Assembly (NCBI GenBank): GCA_910586345.1
Contig: CAJUHC010000005.1
Span: 10,545 to 74,544 of the forward strand
DNA length: 64,000 nucleotides
DNA from: an uncultured Christensenella sp.
GTDB taxonomy: Bacteria; Bacillota; Clostridia; Christensenellales; Borkfalkiaceae
Reading direction: 5' to 3'
The translations under genes were made by a program, and so were the position numbers. This document shows positions 1 through 8,701 of the stretch, one piece after another. The notes under the pieces are model-generated. The model was not told the origin of the DNA and made no database searches. It saw only the letters and a list, made by a program, of their open reading frames with translations. Numbering within the stretch: position 1 is the first letter of the stretch; each line of letters begins with the position of its first letter.

Positions 1-706
1 CAAAAGCTTTGGAAAATCCGTTGATAAGTACCGTTCGTTCCACCATATTCCCCAACGAAGCGATTGAAACGTGCTTTCCTATGTATGTAAGCTCGGCGTA
101 AATTTCATCGGAGATTACAAGCAAATCGTGCTTTTCTATTACGGGAATTATCGCTTCGAGCTGTTCCTTTGTCATAACTGCTCCCGTAGGATTATTGGGA
201 TAAGGAATAATGACGGCCTTGGTATTAGCGGTAATCGCGTCTTCCAAAAGTTCGGGAGTAAGAATAAAATCATTGACTGCCGAACACTTCAAAGCAACGG
301 GCTTTCCGCCCGAAAGAACGACGGCGGGAGAATAAGAAACGTAAGAAGGTTCGGGTATGAGTATTTCGTCGCCCGTATCGCATACGGCGCGCACCGCCAA
401 ATCTATCGCCTCGCTCGCGCCTACCGTTACTATAGTACGCGACGGAGGATAGTATACGTTAAATCTCTCGTTTAAATACCGCGAAATAAGTTCGCGCAGT
501 TCGGGAAGCCCGCGGTTCCCCGTATATTGGGTATAACCGCGTTGGATAGAACGGATAGCCGCATCGCGTATATTCCAGGGCGTGACGAAATCAGGCTCTC
601 CCACGCCGAGAGAAATCGCGCCTTCCATTTTCTGGACTATATCGAAAAATTTTCTTATACCGCTCGGTTGAAGCGAAGCGGCGCGTTCGTTTACGAATTT
701 TCTCAT
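1..706 (-). CDS. Class I/II PLP-dependent aminotransferase, 3' end outside window
   Basis: Translating the minus strand from the ATG at 706 gives a protein beginning MRKFVNERAASLQPSGIRKF, followed by GVGEPDFVTPW, YTGNRGLPELR, PYPNNPTGAV and SDEIYAEL. These are the conserved blocks of fold-type I aspartate/aromatic aminotransferases. The open frame leaves the window at NGFSKAF, where SKAF holds the lysine expected to bind pyridoxal phosphate. About 235 residues are visible; the family is usually near 390, so roughly the last 150 are missing. The gene follows the Lrp/AsnC regulator by about 90 bp on the same strand, a common pairing in which the regulator senses amino acids. The amino-acid substrate cannot be told from sequence. 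The ATG at 706 was chosen because family members start with this segment. Confidence 0.93.
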   Translation of the reverse strand, partial: MRKFVNERAASLQPSGIRKFFDIVQKMEGAISLGVGEPDFVTPWNIRDAAIRSIQRGYTQYTGNRGLPELRELISRYLNERFNVYYPPSRTIVTVGASEAIDLAVRAVCDTGDEILIPEPSYVSYSPAVVLSGGKPVALKCSAVNDFILTPELLEDAITANTKAVIIPYPNNPTGAVMTKEQLEAIIPVIEKHDLLVISDEIYAELTYIGKHVSIASLGNMVERTVLINGFSKAF

Positions 707-794
707 AAAAACTTTGCAGAATTCCAACGCCGTTCTGCACACGGCAATTTAAGCGGATTTCAAAACTCCGCCCCTACGGCAGAAGTCTCGATTT

Positions 795-1286
795 TTAAGC
801 CTGTATACTGATGCGGTCGGGAACCGCGCTCTTATACATAACGGCTCCTTCTACTTTGTATTTTTTGAGTATAAAATGCGTAGCCGTCGAAATCACGGTA
901 TCGTAAGTGGATATTTTTTCGGATACGAACCTCGAAACGCTTCTGAGCGATTTCCCGTGAACGATGACCGCCAAATCGTATGCTCCGCTCATAAGGTACA
1001 GATTTTTCACTTCTTCGTGGGCGGCTATCTCGTTTGCTATCCCGTCGAAGCCCTGTCCGCGCTGAGGCGTCACTTTGACTTCAATCAACGCCTCGACCGC
1101 CTCTTCTTCGAGGCTGTCGGTATTGAGTATTGCGGTATATTTAACTATAACCCCCGCCGATTCGAGTTCCGCGATTTTCTCTGAAACTTTCTTTTCGTCC
1201 TCTGCAAGCATCGCGGAAATTTTTTTCGCGGTAAGTCTCGAATCTTCCGCGACAAGCGCGAGAATATCTTTTTCCAGTTTATCCAT
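795..1286 (-). CDS. Lrp/AsnC family transcriptional regulator
   Basis: This 163-residue protein has the standard two-part Lrp/AsnC layout. Residues about 5-55 form a winged helix-turn-helix (DSRLTAKKISAML, then KVSEKIAELESAGVI). Residues about 65-145 form the RAM/AsnC ligand-binding domain (ALIEVKVTPQRGQGFDGIA, VKNLYLMSGAYDLAV). Family members are octameric regulators that respond to amino acids. It is probably co-transcribed with the aminotransferase downstream and may control it. Length and domain order are normal. Confidence 0.93.
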   Translation of the reverse strand: MDKLEKDILALVAEDSRLTAKKISAMLAEDEKKVSEKIAELESAGVIVKYTAILNTDSLEEEAVEALIEVKVTPQRGQGFDGIANEIAAHEEVKNLYLMSGAYDLAVIVHGKSLRSVSRFVSEKISTYDTVISTATHFILKKYKVEGAVMYKSAVPDRISIQA

Positions 1287-1357
1287 AAAAACTCCTGTAC
1301 CGTAAACACGTTTTATTTCTTTTTATTTTAGCTTTTTTCAGCGCGGTTGTCAACGCT

Positions 1358-1385
1358 TTACTTTTTATAAATTTTTCCGTATAAT
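1358..1385 (+). promoter_or_regulatory. Promoter for the 88-aa gene, very close to its start
   Basis: A perfect TATAAT lies at 1380-1385 with TTTACT at 1358-1363, spacer 16 bp. Transcription would begin near 1391-1393, at or just before the ATG codons at 1389 and 1395, so the message would be leaderless or nearly so. Confidence 0.55.
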
Positions 1386-1388
1386 ATT

Positions 1389-1655
1389 ATGGATATGTTT
1401 AAAATTTGGGCAAAAGTCATAAAGGACGGAAAAATAATAAAACAGCTCTCCTACGAGCGGGAAGACAAGTTTTCTTACTCGCAGTTTTTCAATTACCTCG
1501 CGGATATATGCGAAGGACTCGACGTAGCGACGCCCGTTCTATTGAAGACTCACGTATTCAATTACGCAAAATTCAGCACCGTAAGATTTATCCCGCGCGA
1601 TTTCGCCGAAAGCGTTGATTTCGATAAATTGGTTCTTGACAACATAATCGTTTAA
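1389..1655 (+). CDS. Conserved-looking hypothetical protein, 88 aa
   Basis: I do not recognise a named family. The product is soluble and mixed in charge, beginning MDMFKIWAKVIKDGKI, with no signal peptide or membrane segment. Codon use resembles neighbouring genes and the frame is clean, so I believe it is real. No Shine-Dalgarno precedes either ATG (1389 or 1395). The promoter predicted just upstream would start the transcript at about 1391-1393, which makes the ATG at 1395 (MFKIWAK) a plausible leaderless start. It is divergent from the Lrp gene and 20 bp ahead of a small membrane protein gene on the same strand. Confidence 0.7.
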   Translation: MDMFKIWAKVIKDGKIIKQLSYEREDKFSYSQFFNYLADICEGLDVATPVLLKTHVFNYAKFSTVRFIPRDFAESVDFDKLVLDNIIV

Positions 1656-1675
1656 ATTTTACGCATACTGATTGT

Positions 1676-1885
1676 ATGAAACTTACTTGCTATTTATGCG
1701 TGTCTATTTTAATTGTTTCCGCCATATTCGGGGGCGTTTACGCTTTTTCCGGTTTTAATCTTTTGTTGTATCTGTGCGCCGGCTCAGCCGTTATATATAA
1801 AAGTTTTCTCGCCGTTAACGCAGTCGCCGCGCTATTCACCGTATACAGTTTAATCGTATTCAAACCTTTCAAAGGTCTTAAATAA
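1676..1885 (+). CDS. Small two-TM membrane protein, DUF378-like
   Basis: The 69-residue product is almost entirely hydrophobic. It has two membrane segments, about residues 3-28 and 32-60, with a basic tail KPFKGLK. The arrangement of a first helix, a short FSGFNLLLYL loop and a second helix ending VAALFTVYSL resembles the DUF378 family of small membrane proteins of unknown role. It sits 20 bp after the preceding 88-aa gene and is probably co-transcribed with it. A strong terminator follows about 20 bp after the stop codon. Confidence 0.6.
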   Translation: MKLTCYLCVSILIVSAIFGGVYAFSGFNLLLYLCAGSAVIYKSFLAVNAVAALFTVYSLIVFKPFKGLK

Positions 1886-1905
1886 TAAATTACCCGCAAC
1901 ATATA

Positions 1906-1936
1906 CCGCCCCGAAAGCAAATAGCTTTCGGGGCGG
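1906..1936. terminator. Bidirectional terminator between convergent genes
   Basis: A perfect 13-bp stem, CCGCCCCGAAAGC with its complement, is separated by a 5-nt loop AAATA and followed by a T-rich stretch on the plus strand. It lies between the plus-strand small-protein genes and the minus-strand RyR-domain gene, so it can serve both. Confidence 0.85.
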
Positions 1937-1940
1937 CCGT

Positions 1941-4112
1941 TTATTTAATATGCTTTATTACATAGCCCATAGCGGTAATCTCGCTGTAAATTCTGTCCAA
2001 ATCCATATAGTCGTAAGCGTAAATTTTAGCAAGTTCCTGTAACTTAACGTTATTTTTGTATTTGGTTTCGTCCAACTCTTCGCCGTACATACATCCGTAT
2101 TTATATGAAATAAGCTCGTTAAGACCGTAATAAGAAGTTATGCAAGCGTGCCGTTTACGAGCCGAATCTTTATGAGACATAGACGTTACGATATTACCGT
2201 CGCCGTCGGTATCCTCTGTTACCTCCATATCTTCTTTCTTCATCTGTTTGTAATCGTAGAGAATATACAATGCGTTCCAGCGCGAGTGCTCGATATATGC
2301 AAGAACGTTGCTCGACTGCGTCTTAAAGAAAAACGAATAATCGCTGTATCCCGTCGTTTTTCCGCTGTTTTCGTAATATTCAAAGAATTCTTCCTCTGTT
2401 ATCCCGCGAACGTCCGTTTCGGTCTTCTTTACCATTTCAAAACCCATTAGATTTAATTTGAACGGCAGATTCAAAGCGTGATACAAGTTAGAAGCCTGTT
2501 CGATATACGGCAGCGTCGACCATTTTTTAATCATATACTCTTTGTTTTTAGGTTCGGCAAGACTTGCGCCGAGTATATCCCCCTGCATTTTGGCCGTCAA
2601 ATCCTTTCTGCTTTTCAACGATTTAAGCCATTCGGGCGGATTGGAAATTTTATTGTATAACAGATTTATCCTCTGCGCAAGCTCGCACAAATCGTCGTTT
2701 ATTATATTCTCGCGCGTATATAGTTTTTTATCTTCGCCGAAGTATATCACGCGGTCTTCGCCGTCGTTGAGATTTTCGCCGTTATCGTTTTTAGCCCTGA
2801 CGAACACCCTATAATTCTCGTCGTCGCCGAGAACGCGTTTCACAGTCTGCGCGTACGACGCGTCCTGCAAATCGTCGTCAAGGGAAACGATAAAATAAGT
2901 AAAGCTGTTTTCAGAAACCAACGACCTGAAATTTTTCTTTGCCTCTACGGAATTAATGTCCGCACGGCAAATTTCCAAATCGCAGATTTTTTCGGGCTTA
3001 GGAAAATCGCAGTCCGCAAATTCTTCGTCGAACTCGTACAAAATTCTCGAAAAGAATTCGTTGTGAAGAGATTCTTCTTTGTTGTCGTAGACGTAATATT
3101 TAACCGGTTTGGAAGCAAGTCTGCCGCCGTCTTCCCGCGCGAACTGAAACTGCATAGCGCACATTCTGAAAAGCTGGTAATTGACTTTGCCGAAACCGAT
3201 AAACACGACGTTGATTTGTTTATCGCTTTTTACGGTAAAATTGCCGTTGTAAAACGAGCGCGGTATGTACTTGGTTATGGGATATTCGGTAACGAATTTT
3301 CTCGCCATAAGCTCGTATTTGCTGAACCCTGAAATATAAAGGTTTGAATTTTTATCCGCCTTCGTAATAAATTTCTCCTTTAAAATTTTCATTTCCTGCT
3401 GCGCGGCTTCGAGATGTATTTTTATCCCGAAAGTTCGTGACAGTTCGGTAAACGTTTCTATTATTTTAGAATACGCGATTTTTCCGTCGCGGAATACAAT
3501 CAGTTCGTAACCGCCCTTTTTAAGTTTTCCCGCCAGCGGCTTAGTTTCCAGCGGCACACGCAAAACAGGTACGCCCTGCTTTATCAAATCGACGTATCTC
3601 TGCGACGTGACGTTCACCCCTAACAGCAAGCTGTTTTTGGTGCGCTTTACGTAATTCACGGAGTTGACGGAATCTCCGACTACGATATCGCATTTATTGC
3701 GCAAAGCGTTTTTTACGCAGAAGTAATTGTTTATCCTGCGGCTGAAAAAACTCGCTATGCTTAAAATTACGGTCACCGTTCCGAGCAGATACGCAATTAC
3801 GAAATCCGCGTAAAAAATCGGATACTTTTCGCACAACGGCGTTATCAGCTCCGACGCGGACTTGAACTTCAAAGCGTCGAGAACGGAGTTAATCAAAGAA
3901 AAACAATAGAAAAAATCAAATTTTTTACCGTTATACGCAGTTGCCGTAACGTATAAAAAATATATAAGCAGAAAGACGGGCGCAAGATAGAGCATATTCT
4001 TTTTATTCAACGCCTCGCCTTTGCCCCTTATAGAACAAACCGTTGTAACGACGATAAAGCCCGTAATTACCGCGGCAATCAACAAAAATATTATTCCGAA
4101 CGCAAGATACAT
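1941..4112 (-). CDS. Membrane protein with two Rossmann-like domains and a RyR-like C-terminus
   Basis: The 723-residue protein has three predicted membrane helices (about 2-26, 40-60, 100-124). A degenerate nucleotide-binding fold follows (about 141-260, CDIVVGDSVNSVNYV), then a second one starting near 300 (NVVFIGFGKVNYQLF). The C-terminus (about 605-715) contains EHSRWNALYILYDYK and a KDSARKRHACI segment, resembling the ryanodine-receptor (RyR) domain of bacterial proteins. The overall plan recalls TrkA/RCK-gated channels, but no pore motif is evident. Bacterial RyR domains have been proposed to sense nucleotides or take part in conflict systems; that role is inference here. It has its own promoter with an overlapping dyad and stands alone. 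Confidence 0.6.
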   Translation of the reverse strand: MYLAFGIIFLLIAAVITGFIVVTTVCSIRGKGEALNKKNMLYLAPVFLLIYFLYVTATAYNGKKFDFFYCFSLINSVLDALKFKSASELITPLCEKYPIFYADFVIAYLLGTVTVILSIASFFSRRINNYFCVKNALRNKCDIVVGDSVNSVNYVKRTKNSLLLGVNVTSQRYVDLIKQGVPVLRVPLETKPLAGKLKKGGYELIVFRDGKIAYSKIIETFTELSRTFGIKIHLEAAQQEMKILKEKFITKADKNSNLYISGFSKYELMARKFVTEYPITKYIPRSFYNGNFTVKSDKQINVVFIGFGKVNYQLFRMCAMQFQFAREDGGRLASKPVKYYVYDNKEESLHNEFFSRILYEFDEEFADCDFPKPEKICDLEICRADINSVEAKKNFRSLVSENSFTYFIVSLDDDLQDASYAQTVKRVLGDDENYRVFVRAKNDNGENLNDGEDRVIYFGEDKKLYTRENIINDDLCELAQRINLLYNKISNPPEWLKSLKSRKDLTAKMQGDILGASLAEPKNKEYMIKKWSTLPYIEQASNLYHALNLPFKLNLMGFEMVKKTETDVRGITEEEFFEYYENSGKTTGYSDYSFFFKTQSSNVLAYIEHSRWNALYILYDYKQMKKEDMEVTEDTDGDGNIVTSMSHKDSARKRHACITSYYGLNELISYKYGCMYGEELDETKYKNNVKLQELAKIYAYDYMDLDRIYSEITAMGYVIKHIK

Positions 4113-4131
4113 AAATTTTTCCTCTGTATAA

Positions 4132-4175
4132 AATTACACTGTAATTATTTTACACCTTAAAAGCGATAAAATCAA
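4132..4175 (-). promoter_or_regulatory. Promoter of the RyR-domain gene with operator-like dyad
   Basis: On the minus strand TTGATT (4170-4175) and TAAAAT (4147-4152) are separated by 17 bp. The symmetric sequence AATTACA-C-TGTAATT (4132-4146) follows directly after the -10 box, where a repressor would block initiation. The ribosome site AGAGG lies just before the ATG at 4112. Confidence 0.65.
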
Positions 4176-4196
4176 TAAGACCGCAATAATTAATTT

Positions 4197-4226
4197 AAAA
4201 CAGCCGACGCAATCGTCGGCTGTTTT
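4197..4226 (-). terminator. Terminator of the M60 peptidase gene
   Basis: AAAACAGCCGACG, loop CAAT, CGTCGGCTGTTTT forms a perfect 13-bp stem with flanking A/T tracts, 10 bp after the stop codon of the M60 gene. Confidence 0.9.
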
Positions 4227-4235
4227 AATTAAATT

Positions 4236-7200
4236 TTAAGAATATACCGCTATCGAGTCAATCTCGGCATCGCCCGTACATTTAAGTTCGACGCGGTGCG
4301 TTCCTTTTTCCAAAGCGTCGCAAAGATAACCCATTACCGTCGCGCTACTATCCTTTTTCAACTCAATCGACTGAACTTTTTTACCGTCTATGTATACTTC
4401 GAAATTTCTTGCGGATTTAGAGGGGACGAGAACTCCGACCCTCGAGCCTACGAAATCGAACGTCAGCGTAGCGCCCTGTTTACCCGAGTATACGTGACCG
4501 AAGGAGCTTGCCGCCTGTTTAATCTGCCAGTTACCGGAATATATAAGTTTATCGTTGTCGGGGTTTATATGATTCGAACCGTTCCCGTTCAAACGCAAAG
4601 TATTTATTATTTTTATATCAGCCAAAGCAACTCGGCTCGTACCGCTTTTTGTAGCGGTAACCGACAGTCTGTAATATCTGAAATTATAAGTTTCGTAGAA
4701 AGCGTAATCCTCGCTGACGGCCGGAGCGGATTTACCCGTCCATTTTCCCATTTCGAAATACGTTTCTCCGTCCAAACTTCCCTGTACGATGAAATCTTTG
4801 GGGAAAGCAAGAATATGCGTGTTCGCCAACCTGCTCGGATAAAGTTTAATCGTGTTCGCCGTCACCGTTTCTCCCAAGTCAACCGTAAATACCGCGGGAT
4901 TATCCGCTCCGACGTAAAAATTTCTGTCGGTGTGGATTATCGTATCGGGATTGCCGTCGAAAAGATTTCCGATAGCGTAATCCGAACTATCGTCCCAACC
5001 CTTATAATTGGACTGAGCCGCAACGTAAGACTGCGTTACTCTGTCGGTCACGACGTCGGGGTCGCCTACATAATTGTAATTGTAATTGCGCTTGTAGAAA
5101 TATTTGCTTTCGAAAGAACTGTTGTCGGGGAACTCGTAATTGCTTCTGTACGCGTTTACGTACGGTTGGCTTTTAGCCGTAACGACGGGTTCGACGAGTT
5201 TAGATTCCGTTAGCGCGGTTACTTCTTCGAGAGTAGACGCGACCCGCTGTCCGTTTACGATTTTAAAATACAAAGCTGAGCCGTCCGAATTTCTTCTCTC
5301 AACCGCGACCGAGCGCCCGTCGTAATCGTTATAAGTGGTTTCCGTATATTGATAACCTTCGGATTCCTTACCTTCGACTTCGACACCGTCGGAGTTATAG
5401 TGTCTCTCCTCCAAAGTAAACATAGTCTGCGTCCACTGTCTCATACCTAATCCTATATAGGATATTGCAGGAGCTGACTGTACTATTAAAACTTCCTTGA
5501 AATAAAGCCAATTCCCCGTATCCCCGAGCTCGAAGACGGAAGTCTTTCCCTCTCCGCAGTTGACCGTCACCGTCGCCGCGCCCTCGTGGAATTCAACGTC
5601 GAAATAAGTGTTTTCGTCATTGGGACGGAAAAGCGAGCTGTTCGCGGGAACCTTGGCATCTTTTATAGTTGCGCCCAAATTATAAGTTTTACCGTCTAAC
5701 GAAAAATATACAGCGCAATTCAGTCGTCCGCGCAGATATACGCGGTACTTGCCGTCGTTTTCGAAATACAGTTTACCGTCTATAACGTCGACCCTGTTAT
5801 CGTGCGAAAAATGATGTTCGGGAGCGTCGGGATATTTGTTTCTGTTTTCTTCCGTATCGGGATAAGCCCAAATATCCGTATTCGCATTCTGAACGGGATT
5901 AGAATGGTCGTATTTTTCCGGTTTGTCCGTATAGCCCGCAAATCCGTTTTCAAACGCGGTCTGCGCGTCGGTATACTTCGTATCGGCTGTATACGTGTAT
6001 GTCGTTCTTTCGAGCGTCGTTTTATTGACTTCGTGCGACAATTCGAATTCGAGAATCAAATCGACGTCTTCTACCTTATACGCGCCGTCGTCCTTGGTAA
6101 TTTCAAGCGTAAGTATTATCTGTCCGGAAGTATTGCTTTTATCGTTCGTATCGGGCGTATAGGTAATATTGCTCTTGTCGGTTATTTCTATCGAACCGTG
6201 AGCGGGTTTCGTTACGCTCTTTATTTTATAACTGAAACCGTCGGGAATTACTATACTGCCTTTATCGTACTGACCGTTGGGAGCGGAGTACTTTGAAATA
6301 TCTATATTGAAAGGCTTATCGTGCGCAATGACGTAGGGCTGCATCGTCTTGAAGTACTTCTTCTGCCCGTCGTAAATATAGCTTCTGCCCGTTTGATATA
6401 CGCAGGAAACCGGCACGAAAACGGGATACGACGAATCCGCGTTATCCGAAATCCCGTTTCCTTTTAAAACGTCGTTGAAGTAATAGTACATATTGTTATG
6501 CGTAACTTTCTGCCACGCGTTCATATACGCCGCGTACGACTGTCCGCCTCCGGCTCTCTTCGCGTTAATGAAATTATCAGCGCCGAAATTGTGTAAAAGC
6601 GTAGCATACAATGCAAGTCCCTGATTGCCGTTGCTCGGGTTCTCGTCGGGACGGGCTATCTTCAAAGTCTGTTCCAACGCCCACGTCGCGCTCGTATAAT
6701 CGTTCCAGCCGCCCAGGTTCTGAGCCCCGAAGTTGGAAATACCTCTTTTCGAGGAAATTTTAGTAAACAGCGCGTAAGACACGAGCGTCATAGCGTTGTT
6801 TGTAACTTCTCCGCCGTTTCCTACGCCGTAGCCCTGAAAATTATGGTGGTATTCGTGAAGATTGCCCCACGCGCCCGAGGTCACTATACCGTTATAGTTA
6901 AGAGAGTTGGACATCCAGCCCTCGGGGCAGTTAACAGACCTGCGCCCGGGGAAAGCGACGGCCGCGCCCGCAGCCACGAACGGTTCGTAAAGGAATACTA
7001 TGCCCTGATTGGAACCGGAAGTCGTAACGGACGAGATTTTTTCCCAAAGCACCGCGGCCTTGTACAAATCGTCGTAAGAGAAGTTCCTCGCGTAATATCT
7101 GGAACCCGAGTGAAGTACGCCGTAGTTCCATACTTCCAAGTCGAAATACGGCGCGGACGATTTAGAATTCTTTTCAAATTCTTCCCTCGTAGTGTAACCG

Positions 7201-8573
7201 AGAATAAAATGCTGATAAGCCACCGCGCCCGATACAGTCGCGGTAAACGTAACGTTTTCGTTGCGTATATAGAGCGGTCCGCCTATAAACGAACCTACGT
7301 ACGCAGTGTAAGTATGCGTCGACTCGTCGAAAACGGAAGTATTCTTGTCAACGACCATAGTATTTAGCAGATGCGGTATTCTCGGCATAGGTTTGCCGTC
7401 CCATATGTTGTTCGCCTGACCGTTGTAAAGAGCCTGACCGATATGTATTACTATACCGCCCGTCGCTTCCATATCCGTTTCGCTTAACTGAATTTTGATA
7501 ACTTCGCCCGCGGGAGCGTAGACTCCCGTTACGCCATAGCCGTTATATCCTCGCGCACGCATAGTAACGGTTTTGATTAACCCGGGCTCGTCGTCCGCAA
7601 CGTCTCCGCGGTAAAGTCCGACGGACGCGGTATGCTGGTAAAGCTTTCTTCCCGTAGGTTCGGGAGCCGACGTGGTTCCGTTGAACAATTCGCCCTGCGA
7701 ATTCATCCATTTATAACCGCCTCCGCCCGCGTTCGCCGTTCCCGTCGCGGTGAGATAACTCGATTCCGCTATAATCGCGCTTTTTTCTTCCGCGCTCGCG
7801 TTGAAATTTTTGCCGTAAACGGGATAAGCCGCCCGTCCCTCGTTCTTTATTTCGGGGTCGGGTTTAACTCTTTCGACTGTTCCTTTTACCTCTCCGTAAT
7901 AGCCGACTGCGCCGATTCCCGTATATTCGTATTTATAAGCGTTTGCAAGCACCGAATCGTCAACGTCGGCTACGCCCAGTACCGTTGAATCGCCGTAAGC
8001 GGGTCTGTCGAGAGGCACCGTCTGCGAAGATAAAATATTAACGCCGTCGGATATTTCTCCGTCGTTGCCGCCTCCTTCGCCTTCGTTACCGCGTTTGTTA
8101 CAGGACATAGTTCCGCAAACCAGACCTATAATCAAAACTACGCACAGAAGAAACGAAACCGCGGATATGACGATAATTCGCACTTTCGGAATCTTCAAAG
8201 CTGCGGCTGCGCGCGATACCAAAGAAACTTTGCCTTCGCCCGCAGACGCTTCTCTACCTTGCGTCCGTTTTTCATAAACTTCCGGAACTTCCTTCTCCGC
8301 AGATTTCGTTCTCCTCGCGGTATTCGTTTTTACAGAGGTAGATTTCTTCGCCTGCTCTTTCGGCTTTTCCGCATCGACATTCTTTTTTGGCGCAGTCGCT
8401 GTCGGCTTTTCCGTTTCCGAGGTTTTCTTTGACGCTATCGTTTTCGGTTTATCCGTATCAACTGTCTTTTTCGCCGGCGATTTTGTTTTAACCGCCTCGG
8501 CGGTCTTTTTTACCGCAGGTTTTTTAACTTCGGTTTTATCCTCAGGTTTTTCGCCCGTCTTCTTTTCTGCCAT
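4236..8573 (-). CDS. Membrane-anchored M60-type metallopeptidase with F5/8 domain
   Basis: This 1445-residue protein has four parts. Residues 1-120 are a Lys/Ala/Pro/Thr-rich cytoplasmic tail full of KKT and EKP repeats. Residues 131-154 form one membrane helix. The extracellular part contains HEYHH (H573, E574, H577) followed by E589, matching the M60/enhancin motif HExxH-x(8-28)-E. Further on are a long Ig/PA14-like region, an F5/8 type C (discoidin) domain at about 1190-1320, and a C-terminal beta-sandwich likely to bind carbohydrate. M60 enzymes cleave O-glycosylated mucins, so a host glycoprotein target is likely. The ATG has a good AGGAG site. Transcription is monocistronic from a consensus promoter. 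The basic cytoplasmic tail is unusual for the family. Confidence 0.88.
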   Translation of the reverse strand: MAEKKTGEKPEDKTEVKKPAVKKTAEAVKTKSPAKKTVDTDKPKTIASKKTSETEKPTATAPKKNVDAEKPKEQAKKSTSVKTNTARRTKSAEKEVPEVYEKRTQGREASAGEGKVSLVSRAAAALKIPKVRIIVISAVSFLLCVVLIIGLVCGTMSCNKRGNEGEGGGNDGEISDGVNILSSQTVPLDRPAYGDSTVLGVADVDDSVLANAYKYEYTGIGAVGYYGEVKGTVERVKPDPEIKNEGRAAYPVYGKNFNASAEEKSAIIAESSYLTATGTANAGGGGYKWMNSQGELFNGTTSAPEPTGRKLYQHTASVGLYRGDVADDEPGLIKTVTMRARGYNGYGVTGVYAPAGEVIKIQLSETDMEATGGIVIHIGQALYNGQANNIWDGKPMPRIPHLLNTMVVDKNTSVFDESTHTYTAYVGSFIGGPLYIRNENVTFTATVSGAVAYQHFILGYTTREEFEKNSKSSAPYFDLEVWNYGVLHSGSRYYARNFSYDDLYKAAVLWEKISSVTTSGSNQGIVFLYEPFVAAGAAVAFPGRRSVNCPEGWMSNSLNYNGIVTSGAWGNLHEYHHNFQGYGVGNGGEVTNNAMTLVSYALFTKISSKRGISNFGAQNLGGWNDYTSATWALEQTLKIARPDENPSNGNQGLALYATLLHNFGADNFINAKRAGGGQSYAAYMNAWQKVTHNNMYYYFNDVLKGNGISDNADSSYPVFVPVSCVYQTGRSYIYDGQKKYFKTMQPYVIAHDKPFNIDISKYSAPNGQYDKGSIVIPDGFSYKIKSVTKPAHGSIEITDKSNITYTPDTNDKSNTSGQIILTLEITKDDGAYKVEDVDLILEFELSHEVNKTTLERTTYTYTADTKYTDAQTAFENGFAGYTDKPEKYDHSNPVQNANTDIWAYPDTEENRNKYPDAPEHHFSHDNRVDVIDGKLYFENDGKYRVYLRGRLNCAVYFSLDGKTYNLGATIKDAKVPANSSLFRPNDENTYFDVEFHEGAATVTVNCGEGKTSVFELGDTGNWLYFKEVLIVQSAPAISYIGLGMRQWTQTMFTLEERHYNSDGVEVEGKESEGYQYTETTYNDYDGRSVAVERRNSDGSALYFKIVNGQRVASTLEEVTALTESKLVEPVVTAKSQPYVNAYRSNYEFPDNSSFESKYFYKRNYNYNYVGDPDVVTDRVTQSYVAAQSNYKGWDDSSDYAIGNLFDGNPDTIIHTDRNFYVGADNPAVFTVDLGETVTANTIKLYPSRLANTHILAFPKDFIVQGSLDGETYFEMGKWTGKSAPAVSEDYAFYETYNFRYYRLSVTATKSGTSRVALADIKIINTLRLNGNGSNHINPDNDKLIYSGNWQIKQAASSFGHVYSGKQGATLTFDFVGSRVGVLVPSKSARNFEVYIDGKKVQSIELKKDSSATVMGYLCDALEKGTHRVELKCTGDAEIDSIAVYS

Positions 8574-8600
8574 AAAAAACTCCTTTTCGATAAATAAATT

Positions 8601-8641
8601 CGGTATGCATAATACGTATTACATACCGAGTTCAAGTGAAC
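8601..8641 (-). promoter_or_regulatory. Two dyads in the 5' leader of the M60 gene
   Basis: CGGTATG (8601-8607) and CATACCG (8622-8628) flank a self-complementary core TAATACGTATTA, giving an almost continuous hairpin. A second dyad, GTTCAAGTGAAC (8630-8641), lies at the predicted transcription start. Either could be an operator, or the first a leader stem. Confidence 0.5.
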
Positions 8642-8643
8642 GA

Positions 8644-8672
8644 ATTATACTATTTTACAGCACCTTTGTCAA
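8644..8672 (-). promoter_or_regulatory. Consensus sigma-A promoter of the M60 gene
   Basis: On the minus strand a perfect TTGACA (8667-8672) and a perfect TATAAT (8644-8649) are separated by 17 bp. Predicted start of transcription is near 8637, giving a leader of about 60 nt. The strength of this promoter implies tight regulation, consistent with the dyads next to it. Confidence 0.85.
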
Positions 8673-8701
8673 GTTTATGTATTATAAGAAAATTCCTAAT
8701 A

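Noticed and set aside
1..811. Plus-strand open frames over the first 800 bp
   Set aside because: They are the complement of a clear aminotransferase gene on the minus strand and show no family features.
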